Assembly: GCA_949358305.1 (NCBI GenBank)
Contig: OX442318.1
Location: 420,501 to 484,500 of the forward strand
Direction: 5' to 3'
Origin: Strigamia acuminata
Taxonomy: Eukaryota > Arthropoda > Chilopoda > Geophilomorpha > Linotaeniidae
Length of the DNA stretch: 64,000 nucleotides
Numbering within the stretch: position 1 is the first letter of the stretch; the number at the start of each line of letters is the position of its first letter. The position numbers and the translations under genes were made by a program. The notes under the pieces were generated by a model that saw only the letters and a program-made list of their open reading frames with translations, ran no database searches and was not told where the DNA came from. Of the stretch, positions 28,535 through 40,186 are shown piece by piece.

Positions 28535-31450
28535 TCATTCCAAATCCTTAAACTCCACGTTCGCCGATTCGGATAATATCGGGACCAGAAGATTGTCGTC
28601 GTGAAACGTGTCCACATTCAACGAATCATCCTGAAACAATCAAACAATGAATTAGAGAAATTAGAAAGCAAAACTCGTAGTCGCACCTGAAGTAGACTAG
28701 ACTGCACGAACTGCGCGCCCAGCGTGAGCACCACGTCGTTCGGCATCAACGCCACCGTGGACGGGACGTCGAGCTGCCTCGGTTTGTTCCCCCTCGACCG
28801 GTTGAACAAAACGTGATTGCTGCAAAAATCCGTTCTCGCCGCGCCGCTCCTGTTTTCCTGCAAAACTCTACTCATTGGAAACTCCAACTCGGCGCTCGAC
28901 ACGGCCGCAGCCTCGGTCTCGTTCTCAACGTGCACGTCGCTTTTTAATACCATCGCGTTGGCGAATCCTCGCTCCTCGTCCTCGTCCGTCACGTACTGAG
29001 TTATCACGTCCCCTCCGTCCCCCTGCTGGAACGTGGCCGAAGTAATAAAGTTCGTCGTCGCTGCATCGCTCACTGAAAATCAAAACATTTAGAAAAAATA
29101 AAAAAAAATTCACTTTTTTCTTTCCTCGTGTCAGCACACGTTAAACCCGAACGATCGTCAAGAAAAGCGTTCGGGAGTTATCATGTGTTTCAATTCATCT
29201 AGCAACGGGGTGCAATCAAAACCTAAACATCCGGGTTTCGATCCGACCCTGTGCAAACTGCAAACTCAATTAAATGCTTCCAACCACTCACCCGAAACAG
29301 CCACGCTCGTGGAGCCGCTCGTTAATCCCTGCAAGTCCTCGTTGGCAAACAGCGTGATGCAATCCAACCGATTTTCAGCTTCAAAATCAATTAAATCAAA
29401 TTAAATTAAATTAAATCAAATCAATTCATCATTTTCAATCTTTACCCAACACGAGCGGATGAAATTTAAACATGTGCAAGCGCAAACTGGACTTGCACGT
29501 GTATCGTTTATTGCACATGTCGATCGGACACGGGTAAATCACTTTCTCGCCGTCTTCTTTGTGTTTCTTCAAATGAACGTACAAACTGCTTTTCGCCGAA
29601 AACCGAGTTTTACAAACTAAATCAATCGAACCAAATCAAATCAAATCAAATCAAACCATCACAATTCCACTCCACCTACTCTCGCACTGGAACGGTTTCG
29701 ACTTCGAATGCACCACCATGTGTCCTTGAAGATGTTCGGAGCGCATGAACGATTTCCCGCACCCTTCCTCCGGACAAACATGGCGCCTGTCGCCCGTGTG
29801 TTTGCGCATGTGCCTCGTCAACTTGCTCGCATTCACGAACGTCCAATTACAATCCTAATAAATAAATAAAAAATTAAAAAATTAAAAAATAAAATGAAAA
29901 AGACAAAAAGACAAACCTCGGCGGGACAGACGTAGGGACGCTCGCCCGTGTGTTGTCGCAGGTGCTGCTTGAGCCTGCACGCTTTGTCGAACTTCTTGCC
30001 GCAGCCTTCGTACGAGCACGTCAAATCGGTCTTCTGGTGGACCCTCATGTGCGTCGAGATGGAATTGGGCGAGTAGTACAACTTGCCGCAGTCCTTGACG
30101 GGGCATTTGTACGGCGCCTGCGTGTCGCCGTGGTCTTTCATGTGCTGCTCCATCAGCCGTCGCACGGGGAACATTTTGCCGCAGTTGGCGACGGGACACC
30201 GGATCGTGTTGGGCCTAAGGTGTAACTTTTTGTGCGTGTTTAGATTATAGATCGTCGTAAAACGCTTCGGACAATCGTCCTTCGGGCACTAACCAACCAA
30301 ACAAATCAAAATTACTTCTTTTTCGCTCTAAAACGTCCAAATATTCACTTTTTGCACTTTTTCGGTCTATAAACGTCTAAATTTACCCTTTTTCGGTCTA
30401 TAAACGTCTAAATTTACACTTTTTCGGTCTATAAACGTCTAAATTTACACTTTTTCGGTCTATAAACGTCTAAATTTACACTTTTTCGCTCTAAAAACGT
30501 TTTCTACTTTAAAGAAATACACATTTGCGTCTAGAATGACTCTTTATACCTCGTATTCCTTCTTTCCTTCGTGAGTTTCTCGATGTCTCCTCATTTTATA
30601 GGCAGTTGCAAACGCCCAATCACAACCGTCGATATCACACTGCAATTTAAAAATTAAAAACTTAAAACACAATTTCAAACTTGTGTGAAAACGAGTTTAC
30701 TTTAAACGGCCTATCGCCACAATGACTCATCATATGCACTTTGAGCTTCCCTTTCTTCGTATAAACGCGATCACAGCCTTCCTTGGCGCACTTCCAGCGT
30801 TTGCCCTTCGCCTGTCCACTCAAATCCACTTCCTGCGCCGCCAAATACTGCTCCTGACCGGCCACCATCTGCTCCTCGTTCTGAATCAAATTCAGCGACA
30901 CGAACTTCCCGCCGTTCGCATCGTTATTCAGCAGGCTCAGCGCGTTTTGCGGCGACAAAACCAAATTATCCAGCGTGATCGGCTGAATCGGCGTTCCGTT
31001 CGCACTCGTAATGATGAACGTCAGCGTCTTTTTCTCCTCCTCGCCGCCCATTTCCTCCCCAATTTCCTCGTTCGTCTCCTCCGCCTCCACTTTCAGCGTC
31101 ATCTGACTCATCTCCCTCGGCCCGACCGACTCCTCAAACTCCAGCCCCCTTTCCGGCATGCTCTCGAGCTCTTGGGGGGTCATCAAAGTGTTGTTTTTGT
31201 CCGGTTCGCGGAACTCCAGCACGTTCATCTGCCCCTCAGGCAGGTCTTGCGACATTTCCAGGTCCAGCACGAGCGACTCCGACTTGGCGGCCACGAAATT
31301 CGAGATTTCCGCGTCGTCAAGGTCGATTCCGCACAACAAATCGTCGCTTCTGTGTTTCTTCAGCCATTCGTCCATTTTCTGGACCTCCGTAATCGCGTCT
31401 GCTTCGTTCTCCTCCCGTTGGCCGCCATCTTGGTAGTTTTCCGGCTGCAT
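28535..31450 (-). CDS. ZXDC: ZXD-family C2H2 zinc finger protein (ZXDA/B/C homologue)
   Basis: Eight minus-strand exons: 31450-30701, 30639-30550, 30288-29917, 29854-29680, 29616-29446,29378-29292, 29072-28687, 28630-28535, 708 residues from the ATG at 31450. An acidic N-terminal region (about 215 residues) is followed by ten or so C2H2 fingers in the ZXD order. Examples are [38 protein letters not shown], and [17 protein letters not shown]. The finger [20 protein letters not shown] is followed by a polar C-terminal region that ends in VEFKDLE. Human ZXD proteins form a complex that supports CIITA and MHC class II transcription; an ancestral role in transcription is inferred. The start is uncertain: the frame stays open to an ATG at 31696, but a YY1-like CAAGATGGCGGCC at about 31424-31436 suggests transcription begins near 31450. 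Confidence 0.9.
30350..30495. repeat. 31-bp tandem repeat in ZXD intron
   Basis: Four to five copies of a 31-bp unit beginning CACTTTTTCGGTCTATAAAC, in the intron between the exons at 30288 and 30550. Confidence 0.85.
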
Positions 31451-32161
31451 CTCGCATCGGGCGAGCTTCGTGCGCTCCGACGAGTGTTCTGTGTCGGTGT
31501 CTGTGGCTTGTGATACGAATCCGAGGGTACATGCCTGTGTAGCGAGCTGTGTAGGTTCGTGCGCGCCGCCATTTTGGCATCTGGTTTGTCGTCCGTGTAA
31601 AGCCATTTGTAACCCCGTCGGTAAAATCGTCCGCGGGGGTTTCATACGACGGATACAAAAAGGAAGGAGACGAGCTACGATTGGGCGGTTGGGCATCACG
31701 TGATCGGATTTAGATTAGGAGTGAGAATTGTTTGCATGACGACAGTTATTCTCAGATTTCAATGAAAATAAGCACAAAAGTACATTTTTATGTTTATTTT
31801 TTAACGAGATGAATTTAATATTTTAAAAACGATTGTTACAAAACAAGGAAAATGAATTGAAGAAAAAATATTGATAAATGTGTTTTGTTTGGCTAACGAA
31901 ACAAGAAATATAACTTTTATAATCAATGATTTCCACCGGAAATCAAGCTTCCGGTATTTATTTCAGTCGGATACACGAATAACATTCACACGAATAAATT
32001 TACATAAAATTCTACGGTTTTGTATTCGTTAAATAAATTTAAAAAAAAAAGAAATGCATAGGTAACTTATTTATAGGAGCGTTTTAATTCATTAAATGAC
32101 ATTGCGCGCTCTAACGGTAGACGAGCGAAGCATTCATTTGCACGTGCGCATCCACCGCGGC
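31451..32161. promoter_or_regulatory. Divergent promoter interval, ZXD / TXNDC12
   Basis: The interval between the ZXD start (31450 or 31696, minus) and the TXNDC12 start (32162 or 32096, plus). CACGTG (31697-31702) is an E-box. The remainder to 32090 is AT-rich with no gene seen. Confidence 0.4.
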
Positions 32162-35100
32162 ATGTTGTCGATTTGGTCCTGTTCGATACTACGTTTGTCC
32201 TTGTTGTTTCACGTGCTGATTCCGGCTGTGAAGACAAGTGAGGACGATCCCACCGGACTCAGTCGAGGTAAATACAAAAATCTCCTCATTTTAATTCACC
32301 ACCGGAAACATTTCACAGACAAAAAGTTTTATCAGAAGAAAAAAAAATCATTTTTATTGATTTCCTGCTGTGACAAATGAAATTTCAAAGTAAATTATGT
32401 AAATCGAATCTATTGACACCACACCTCGTATATTTCACCATTATAAACAGGAAAACTGATAAATTATTGAACATGTGCAAATGTTTGTTACAAATAATTC
32501 ATTTTGCAGAAGTCTTGACCCTCAATTTGAGGGTAGGCAAGGAATGGTCACTTGCTCCCCAGTCACGTCCACATCCCTGCAGCCACTCACCATTTGAGTA
32601 CACACCACTTTCCTTCCTCAAACTCCACTCCATTTATCCCTATAAATAATGACGAGTAAATGTTTATATTTATCCTCTGGTAAGTAAAAATCAAATTAAA
32701 CAGAAAGAAAACTCTCAATTCTTCAATTTTTCTATTTAACAAGTGTTTAACACTCATCTCACTGGACAGTTGATTAACACATGTGAGCCAACTGTTTGTT
32801 CTGATTAATACTTCACTAATGATAGTGATTTGATTGTCTTCTGAGTTCTGACACCACACCAGGAGTAAACAAGAAATCTTCTGCCAGAACCAGATGTTAA
32901 ACTGATTTTTAAATATACTTTGTGGACGTTTAAATATGCATTTAAAGAGTTTAAAGAAGATAAACCAGACCATAGCTTAGAAACAAAAAAATCCATTTTA
33001 GAATTAAAAGAATAATAATTTGTATATAAGAAACAAATTACCACAAAGTTGGAAGCGGAGTCGGTCGGTTTACGGTTCGGCTTAGACGTGTAAGAATATT
33101 TTCCATAATTTCACAGACTATTGTGGTCCGTGTAAATTGATGACGAGATAACTATTTTGCAGCTACGTTTACATCTGATTTTGATACCATTTGATATTGC
33201 AGTTAAAAATGAGACAATGCTTTGTGTGAGATTAGTGAATAAATTATTATAAATTATTGGACTTCATTTATAACCACCACAAGGTTGATGTATTTAGCCT
33301 GTTTACGCCAAACTGTGTACTGTGTTCTGCTACGTTCTGTTTATTTTCAATGAATTTAAGTATAAAAAGTGATTAGATTGATGGATTTTATTTAATTGGT
33401 AATAAAATGTTTATTTTATTTGCTAAATAACCTTTTTCCCTTTTTAATCAATCAATTAATGTAAGTATAGTTTGTTGGTTTCTTTTGGCAGGTAAACAAA
33501 GGTTTTGTTTTTTATTGGTTGTTTATGCCTAGTTAGAATACAATTCTGGTGTCACTACACCAGTGATACAGCTTGACCAATAGGGAAATACATCAACGTT
33601 GTGGTGGTTTTGAGTTTATTTTCCCTTGTTTTTACAAAAGAAATTAAATCTTACACAACCCCGCTTTTTTTTTTCTAGCTAGCCTAACTTAACCTAACCT
33701 AAACCAGTCCTTGATGTGTATGAATTTTTTAGTGTAAAAAATAAGGGAAAATAGTGTACAAACAATATAATCTCTAAATTATTATTATATTCTAAACTTT
33801 TCTATCTAATTAATTGCCACCTTAGTGAAGTTAATGAGTTGAATCTTTTGCTCGTGTTGATTGCAAATTACAAGAGCGTTAACTTGAAGAGATAGTGGCA
33901 TAAATCTGCATTTTATTAGCCAAACTTAAAAATTTTCAATTTCCATTTTGCCAAGTTGAAATCCTTGAGGCCTGGGTCAATATGCACTCTGGAGTTAAAA
34001 GCTCTGAGTATTGACCTCCTCCAAGAGTAAAATACTTAAGAAATGCTCCTTGCGAAAGCCGAAAGAGCCTAATTATTTTAATCTGCAACACTTTAATGAT
34101 TTAGCAGCCCATTTTGATGTTAATCTACAATACATGTCCAACATGAGCAGAAATAGTCTTAATGGGCAAGATATGAGACAGGCATTAGGAATGAAGCAGA
34201 AATTGATTTTGGTGTCAAATGTAATGGGAATATTTACCTTCCCCGAGTGCATGGAAAGGGAATGGAGAATGGAGAATGGAGAATTAAATTTGACAGTGCA
34301 AAAGGCTGCTGACATGTTTTAAAATCTATAACACTGCACCTTGGGTAAGTTGTTTTTCTCATCAGGTATTCAATGTGCACCGTGCCTAAAGAAGCTCAAA
34401 ATCGTCTCCGCGGCTACACTCGCTGCATATTTAATTGTCGAATGCTGAATTTTAGCACATTTTCAACTGTTTTTATTACGCATTTAATCGGGGATCCAGC
34501 AAATAGCAAATAATAAAAAGAAGATGTAAGAAATCGCCTAAATTTCAACATAAACATGAAATAGTCAAAGAGTAGAATCGCTTTAACGGCTATTGCCGTG
34601 TATTGGTTTATCCATTAAACCCAAAGACTGAAAATGTCTGGAGAACCACAGAAGATGCAGAATTGATGAGCAAATAGCTGGGTATTCCCAGGAAGTCATT
34701 CTTTCAACGACTCTAGTCAAGACTCCTAGAATACTCTGACATGCAGACCAATTTGTCTTGCAAACATCTTGGATATAAAGGAATAAAAATCTATGGTTAG
34801 AAATAAAGCCGAGATTTCTTAGAGCTCCAGCCAGTTGTGATGCAAAATGCTGAGTATGTCTTAAGCTTCTTTTTTCCAAAATCATCTTTAGTTTTTTTTT
34901 CTTTTTCTTTTTCCAAATTGTTTTTTTTTGTATGAAGTGAATCAATTTACCTGTGCTCCTTCTTTCTGCATTGGCTACTCTGAATCAATACCCAGTATGT
35001 ATGGATAGCAAATCTCGGATAAAACCCGCAGCATATTTCCCACATCTGTGCACATGTTTATCAATTCAATAAACCTTTGTTTCAATCTTTTTTCATTCTT

Positions 35101-38100
35101 AATTTGTTTACCTCTACTCTGCTCAGACTTATTAAACATGTGTACTTACTGTAATGCTTCAAATTGCAGCCGGGTCCGAATAAGTGCCAATTTTTCGGCT
35201 TTTATTCGAAGAAAACCCTGCCTGGACTGAAAAAATAAGGGATTAAATTATTTGTACACTATTTTCCCTTATTTCTACACAAAATAAATTCATACACATC
35301 AAGGACTGGTTTAGGTTAGATTAGGTTAGGTTAGGTAGAAAAAAAGAAGGCGGGGTCGTGTAAAATTTTTTTTTTTTAGTGTAAAAGTAAGGGAAAATAG
35401 TGTACAAATAAATGCCATGTAAACAGGGATAACAAGGATTATTCGAGTAGTGAATAATCACTCGCAGAAGGTTGTTTAATTCGAGTGAACCCGAATTATT
35501 TTATTGCGCATGCGCGCATCGCTTCCAGCACTTCCCCATTGGTCGAAAACCGAAAGAGATCGCGAATTATTTTCTGCATTTAAACACAACAATTCGATTT
35601 TTTCACCACTCGAATTATTCGGTGCATGTAAACGTAGTCTAGGTGCACAAGCGGAGGTGCACAAGCATGTTTAGCGGTAAAGCCATACCTTATGAGGCGT
35701 GAGCTGCATTTGGAATTTGTAAATGTGCTAATTGATGTGTGAAATATGCATTTGGACTGGTTTAAAGAAGAAGTTAGGAAGACGGTGAGCGTTGATTTCC
35801 TTCGTTTTCCAGGCGGGTGTATTTTGGCAATTTTGCAAAGCCCTCAAATGCTCGTCCGAGTTTTGCTTTCTCCTTGGGACTCATTCGTAACCGAGTCCTC
35901 TGGGCGTATCCACGATCGATCCGGTTTATATACATGTGCAATAACATGATAACCGTGGGAATTGCAGGCCGAGAATGGAATCAGTTTGTACGCATTTCTC
36001 TCTGTCAGTTTTCATTCTATATCTATTCAATCCACTGCACTTTTGTTTCTTTGCAAATTGAATAAGTAAAAAGAGCTGCAGGCAAAGTAAACACTCGTAA
36101 TCTGTCTCTTGATGCACGCTTTGGATATTAAAAGGTGTTGGCCTCTTTAGTTAATCAAGGAAAGCGCACGGAGACACTAATTAAAACGGTTAACACGCTG
36201 ATATTCCCCACTTGGCACACGCTCAAACAAATGCCGCCAAAGTGTCACAGCACGCGAGGGTCGTCTCGTCAGTTGCCTCGAATGCTAGGCAATGGAGATG
36301 GAAACCGTTCGGGACTTTAACGGCCTAAAAAGGCACCAAACTCACGCTACGGCTCTGTCCAATTTGCCAACATGTGGTTTCGACCGACACATGTCCTATT
36401 TGCATCGGTTAGATTAGGTCGGCTTTGGCGAATTCGTGTAAATTCGATAAACTGGATTTAGGAAACGCGAGGTGAATAAAACCTAAAGTAAACGTACACA
36501 TTTTGAATAAATAAATAAAATATTAATCGTTAATCTGAAGAAATGTGTTGTATTTGCACCACAAGGAATTGTATTGGCAACAATACAGTGTATAAACCAT
36601 CATGCAGCTTCCATATTTTCTCCTAGCAACGGTTGGCCAGGTAATGATAATAAAGGATTTTCAATTCTATTAGTGAAGTGAAAGAAGAGCGAGGTTTTGT
36701 TCTTGGAAGCAAAGATACAAAAGGAAACAAATGTAAATCAGGAGACGATATCGATAGGCATTTTGAATCAAAGTATTTTCCGCCGTCAAATTTGCTACTA
36801 TTGGAGAAAAGTGGATGGAAACACTTATTTTGATCCCGAAAAGTGTTTTTATTTCATTTCTATTTTTTGGCGGATTTTATTTGTGAATGAAGCGTACTTG
36901 GAATGCAGCGGTGCGTTTTCTCTTTAACCTTTTTTTTTATGTTAGAAAAGCAAAAACCATTGAAATGGAAATGTCCATAAAATAAAGAGGGAAAAAAATG
37001 GACCGAAGATAAAAAGACTAAAATTCTTTTTCCATTTACGGAAGCAGAAAATTTAATTTGTTTAACAAGAGCAAAAAGAAAGAAAAAAAACTTAATATCT
37101 TTTTATTCTGCAATTTTTTCCTATTTTTCTTTCTGACAGGTTTAGGAGATCACATTCAATGGACGACATTACTAGATGGAATGACCGAAGCTAAAAAAAG
37201 GTAAAGAAACATATAAAAAAAATGGCAATAAATCAACAATTTCTCCCCTTTTTCATTTTGACAATATTTGGACCCTTAAACTATGATTTAGAACCCGGGG
37301 GACTGAAATATTTGATTTAAAGAGTGACCTGTCACTCGAAAAAAAAATGGCGACACTAATGACACATTTAAAAATGCCCACACTGCACGCAGCCTGCGCA
37401 CGAATAAAACTAACCCTAAAATGCAATTGAAATGCATAAATTTCAAGCTAGCTTAAGTTAAGGTATCATTCTGCGCGAATCTTAGTCAAAGATTGAAGAA
37501 TATTGCTTCGATTCGAGTATAGCAATTTGGGCTGCAAGATTCGTCTCGGCATGTTGCGCTCGGGGCTCGATGGCGATCGATGTTTATATCGCCCACGCAC
37601 CACAACAAGAGCGTAACATACACTGATTTCAAATTAAATTCATTTCATCCTTCTACATGCAAAGCGCAAATCCGCTTAGTCCGCCAATCCGGAATCCAAA
37701 TAAATTGCACTGAACTCCATTCTTTTATTTAATTACTCCGTATTTATTTATTTATTTATTTATTTATTTCAGTAATAAACCTCTGTGTCTCATTATTCAT
37801 AAAAGTTGGTGCGGAGCATGTAAAGGTAATTATTATTCATTCAAAATGGTTAAAAAATTATTATTCAATAATGTGTTGTTTTTGTTAAATTCTAATTTGA
37901 TTTATTTTTGTATTGGGTAGGGATTTGTTCTAAATTTAGATTCCTTCCATTCATCCGTAGCTGTCTTTTTCTCTATTGATTTTCTAATCAGTGTAGGGAA
38001 GAGTTGCCACGTCTCACCTTAACCCTTTATTCCTTTCTATTCCTTTGGGTTGTATCACTGGGATTCATTAACATTTTAAGAGTTTTCAAAATTTTGCTCC

Positions 38101-40186
38101 GAAAACGCGATATTAAATTCATGAATTCAACATTTTTTCAAATCAAATTGTAAGCGGATTTGAATGTCATGTTAGTGGATATGAATCCTGTCCTGGGATT
38201 TGGAATTTGAAATTAAAAGCAAAATCGAGCACTAAAAGCTTTTCGCGACACACATTTTTTTTGGGCCCAACTCCAACGAAACGAACTCCATTTCAATACT
38301 CACCTTTTTACTTGTCTGCAAAATTGATTGGGTAAACAAACGAGCACAATTTCAAAAGATGAAATTCGATTTTGTGCGCTTACGCTGTGGTTACACGCCA
38401 TGTTTTATTTAAAATGGCACCAAAATAGGATCAAGTGTGAACGAGTCTTGCCTAGCCTACATTTTAACAGTTTTTGGCATTTACACTTGGGCTTTTAGTG
38501 AAAAGCTTAGATGATTCATGAATAAAATAAAAATGTTTTTTTTTTTTTAAAAAAAAATGGGCGGGGGTGGAAGAAAATGAAAATAGAATGAAAATGGGAA
38601 TGAGGCATGAATAATTGAGTTTGATATTTCATTTGAAATGAGGAAAGGCAATTCATCAAATCATTTCTTATGGAAATGAGAAGCTTGGTCGAAAAACTGA
38701 AATATTAAAAGGGGAAAAAAGCGAAAACAAGAAGATGACAAAGGAATTAAACGCTCATTTCATGTTTGCTAGACGACGTTCAAAGAAGAGTGTGTAATGG
38801 GAGACAAACCTTGCGTTGAAATTGGATTTACTCACATGATAGATCTTCAACTAAGACGTTGCCATCGACCATTTTTCCCTCCATTTTTTTCCCGCTCAGA
38901 TCATAAGAAAAACGCTCGCGTTTCCAAAATAAAAAATAAATACAAGAAAAACATTTATTGGAGATTTCGTTTCTCCCTTTTTTTCTTTCCAGCTTTTAAG
39001 CCCGAATTTGCCCGCTCGCAAGAAATTTCTGAACTCAGTAAACAATTTGTAATGGTCAATACAGAAGTAGGTGGAAAAAATATTTTCAATTGTTTGTATT
39101 TTTATTTTTATTTTTTTATTTTTTATTTTTTATTTTAGGATGACGAAGAACCACCCGATCAAGAATTCAAACCGGACGGAAGTTACATCCCAAGAGTAAT
39201 TTTCCTCGGTAATCGTTGCAATTGAATTTTGCTGCAATCATTACGGGAAATGATGAAATAGTCGCCTGATCTCTTCAGGCCCATTTCTACCGATCGTTCA
39301 TAGTGCTAGCAGGAACCCACATGAACCAAGGATAACATGGACACGTGTCCGTGTGTTATTTCCTATTGATTCGTTGTTCTGTGCGCTGGATTGGATGACA
39401 GCAATCACACATTGCTTGCCAATCAACCATGTTTGTTACAGCCCAGAATACAGTGCGTCCATATATTACGTGCAGGCCCACCTTTACCATTGGGCTAACT
39501 GGGCTGCAGCCCAGGGGTGCCGGGCAAGGGGCTGGATGGGCACAGGAAAGTGCTGGGCAAGGGACGCCTGAGTTTTATTAGCCCAGGGCGCTGAGAAGTG
39601 TAAAGACGGCCCTGATTAAGTGGCGCCATCGGTGGCAAAACGCTCTGAACATGTGGATAGTGCTCGATTATCAAATGGGCAGATTAGGCAAGGATGTATG
39701 GGCCCCGCAACAACAAATTGTTGGTTAGTAAAATCAAAAACGTATTAGGAGATAAGGGCCCTGAGATTTCGATGGGCTTAGGGACCTCCACGGGGTTTAA
39801 TCTGGCGCTGTGGCCATTCCTGCGAGAGCAATTAGTGATCTTTGCTATTAATGATTTTATTTAGATAGATCAGTGTCCTCTGGGTGCAACCGGTCGCTTT
39901 AAATCCATCCCTGGACGTGATCTGGGGCCGGATTCACTAAGAAGAGATGACTTAATTTTTTATTTTAATAATCCTATAGATCCTCTAGGTTCTGTGATGA
40001 TGGATGTGTACAACGAGTCGGGTAATTCTAATTACCGGTATTATTACTACGACGCGCAAGGAGGTGATTGGTGTTTAACGTATTAAAAATTCCGAGATAA
40101 TTTATGCATTTTTATTTAAAGTTGTAGGATCAATGAGAAAGGCGCTGCAGTTACTAAAAACCCGAGAACGAGGCAACGAACTATGA
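32162..40186 (+). CDS. TXNDC12: Thioredoxin domain-containing protein 12 (TXNDC12 / ERp18)
   Basis: Seven exons: 32162-32267, 37140-37200, 37773-37825, 38993-39066, 39139-39208, 39980-40063, 40128-40186, 168 residues (human 172). A hydrophobic signal peptide (residues 1-25) precedes LGDHIQWTTLLDG, then the redox site HKSWCGACKAFKPEFA, the conserved SELSKQFVMVN, and DGSYIPRVIFL. The CGAC active site is the one found in ERp18, an ER-lumen thiol-disulfide oxidase that also contributes to redox and ATF6 control. The C-terminus ends GNEL where human has EDEL, so it is a plausible but unusual ER-retrieval signal. The start at 32162 fits a signal peptide; an upstream in-frame ATG at 32096 would bury it. 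Intron 1 is 4.9 kb and full of mobile DNA. Poly(A) signal at 40298. Confidence 0.95.
33615..33773. mobile_element. MITE copy A (inverted relative to copy B)
   Basis: About 155 bp ending AATAAGGGAAAATAGTGTAC, with internal AACTTAACCTAACCTAAACC and AGTCCTTGATGTGTATGAAT. It is the reverse complement of the element at 35246-35400. The left terminal repeat is degenerate (TTATTTTCCCTTGTTTTTAC). Confidence 0.7.
35246..35400. mobile_element. MITE copy B with intact terminal inverted repeats
   Basis: The left end GTACACTATTTTCCCTTATT and right end AGTAAGGGAAAATAGTGTAC are inverted repeats of about 25 bp. The core contains a TTAGGTTAGATTAGGTTAGG patch and a GGCGGGGTCGTGTAA motif shared with copy A. 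No ORF. This family explains at least two of the TTAGG-like patches in the window. Confidence 0.75.
39475..39615. repeat. Inverted copy of the 23285-23510 dispersed repeat
   Basis: The stretch GGCCCACCTTTACCATTGGG, followed by CTAACTGGGCTGCAGCCCAG and ending near AGCCCAGGGCGCTGAGAAGT, is the reverse complement of the block at 23285-23450 with a few differences. It lies in the TXNDC12 intron before its sixth exon. The rest of 39209-39979 holds no exon that I can see. Confidence 0.75.

Larger units (their letters stand above)
33173..35637. mobile_element. Candidate composite DNA element in TXNDC12 intron 1
   Basis: Nested inverted pairs frame this stretch: CTACGTTTACAT at 33173 against CATGTAAACGTAG ending at 35637, and CCTGTTTACGCC at 33298 against GCCATGTAAACAGGG at 35414. 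Minus-strand coding-like pieces lie inside. One is an exon at 35226-35150 with good splice sites (TTTTTTCAG, GTAAGTAC) reading RQGFLRIKAEKLALIRTRL; the other is a frame at about 34890-34600. No target-site duplication was found, and the transposase-like origin is inferred only. Confidence 0.35.

Noticed and set aside
30722-31513. 263-codon plus-strand frame opposite ZXD exon 1
   Set aside because: Antisense shadow of the acidic ZXD first exon, with no protein features of its own.
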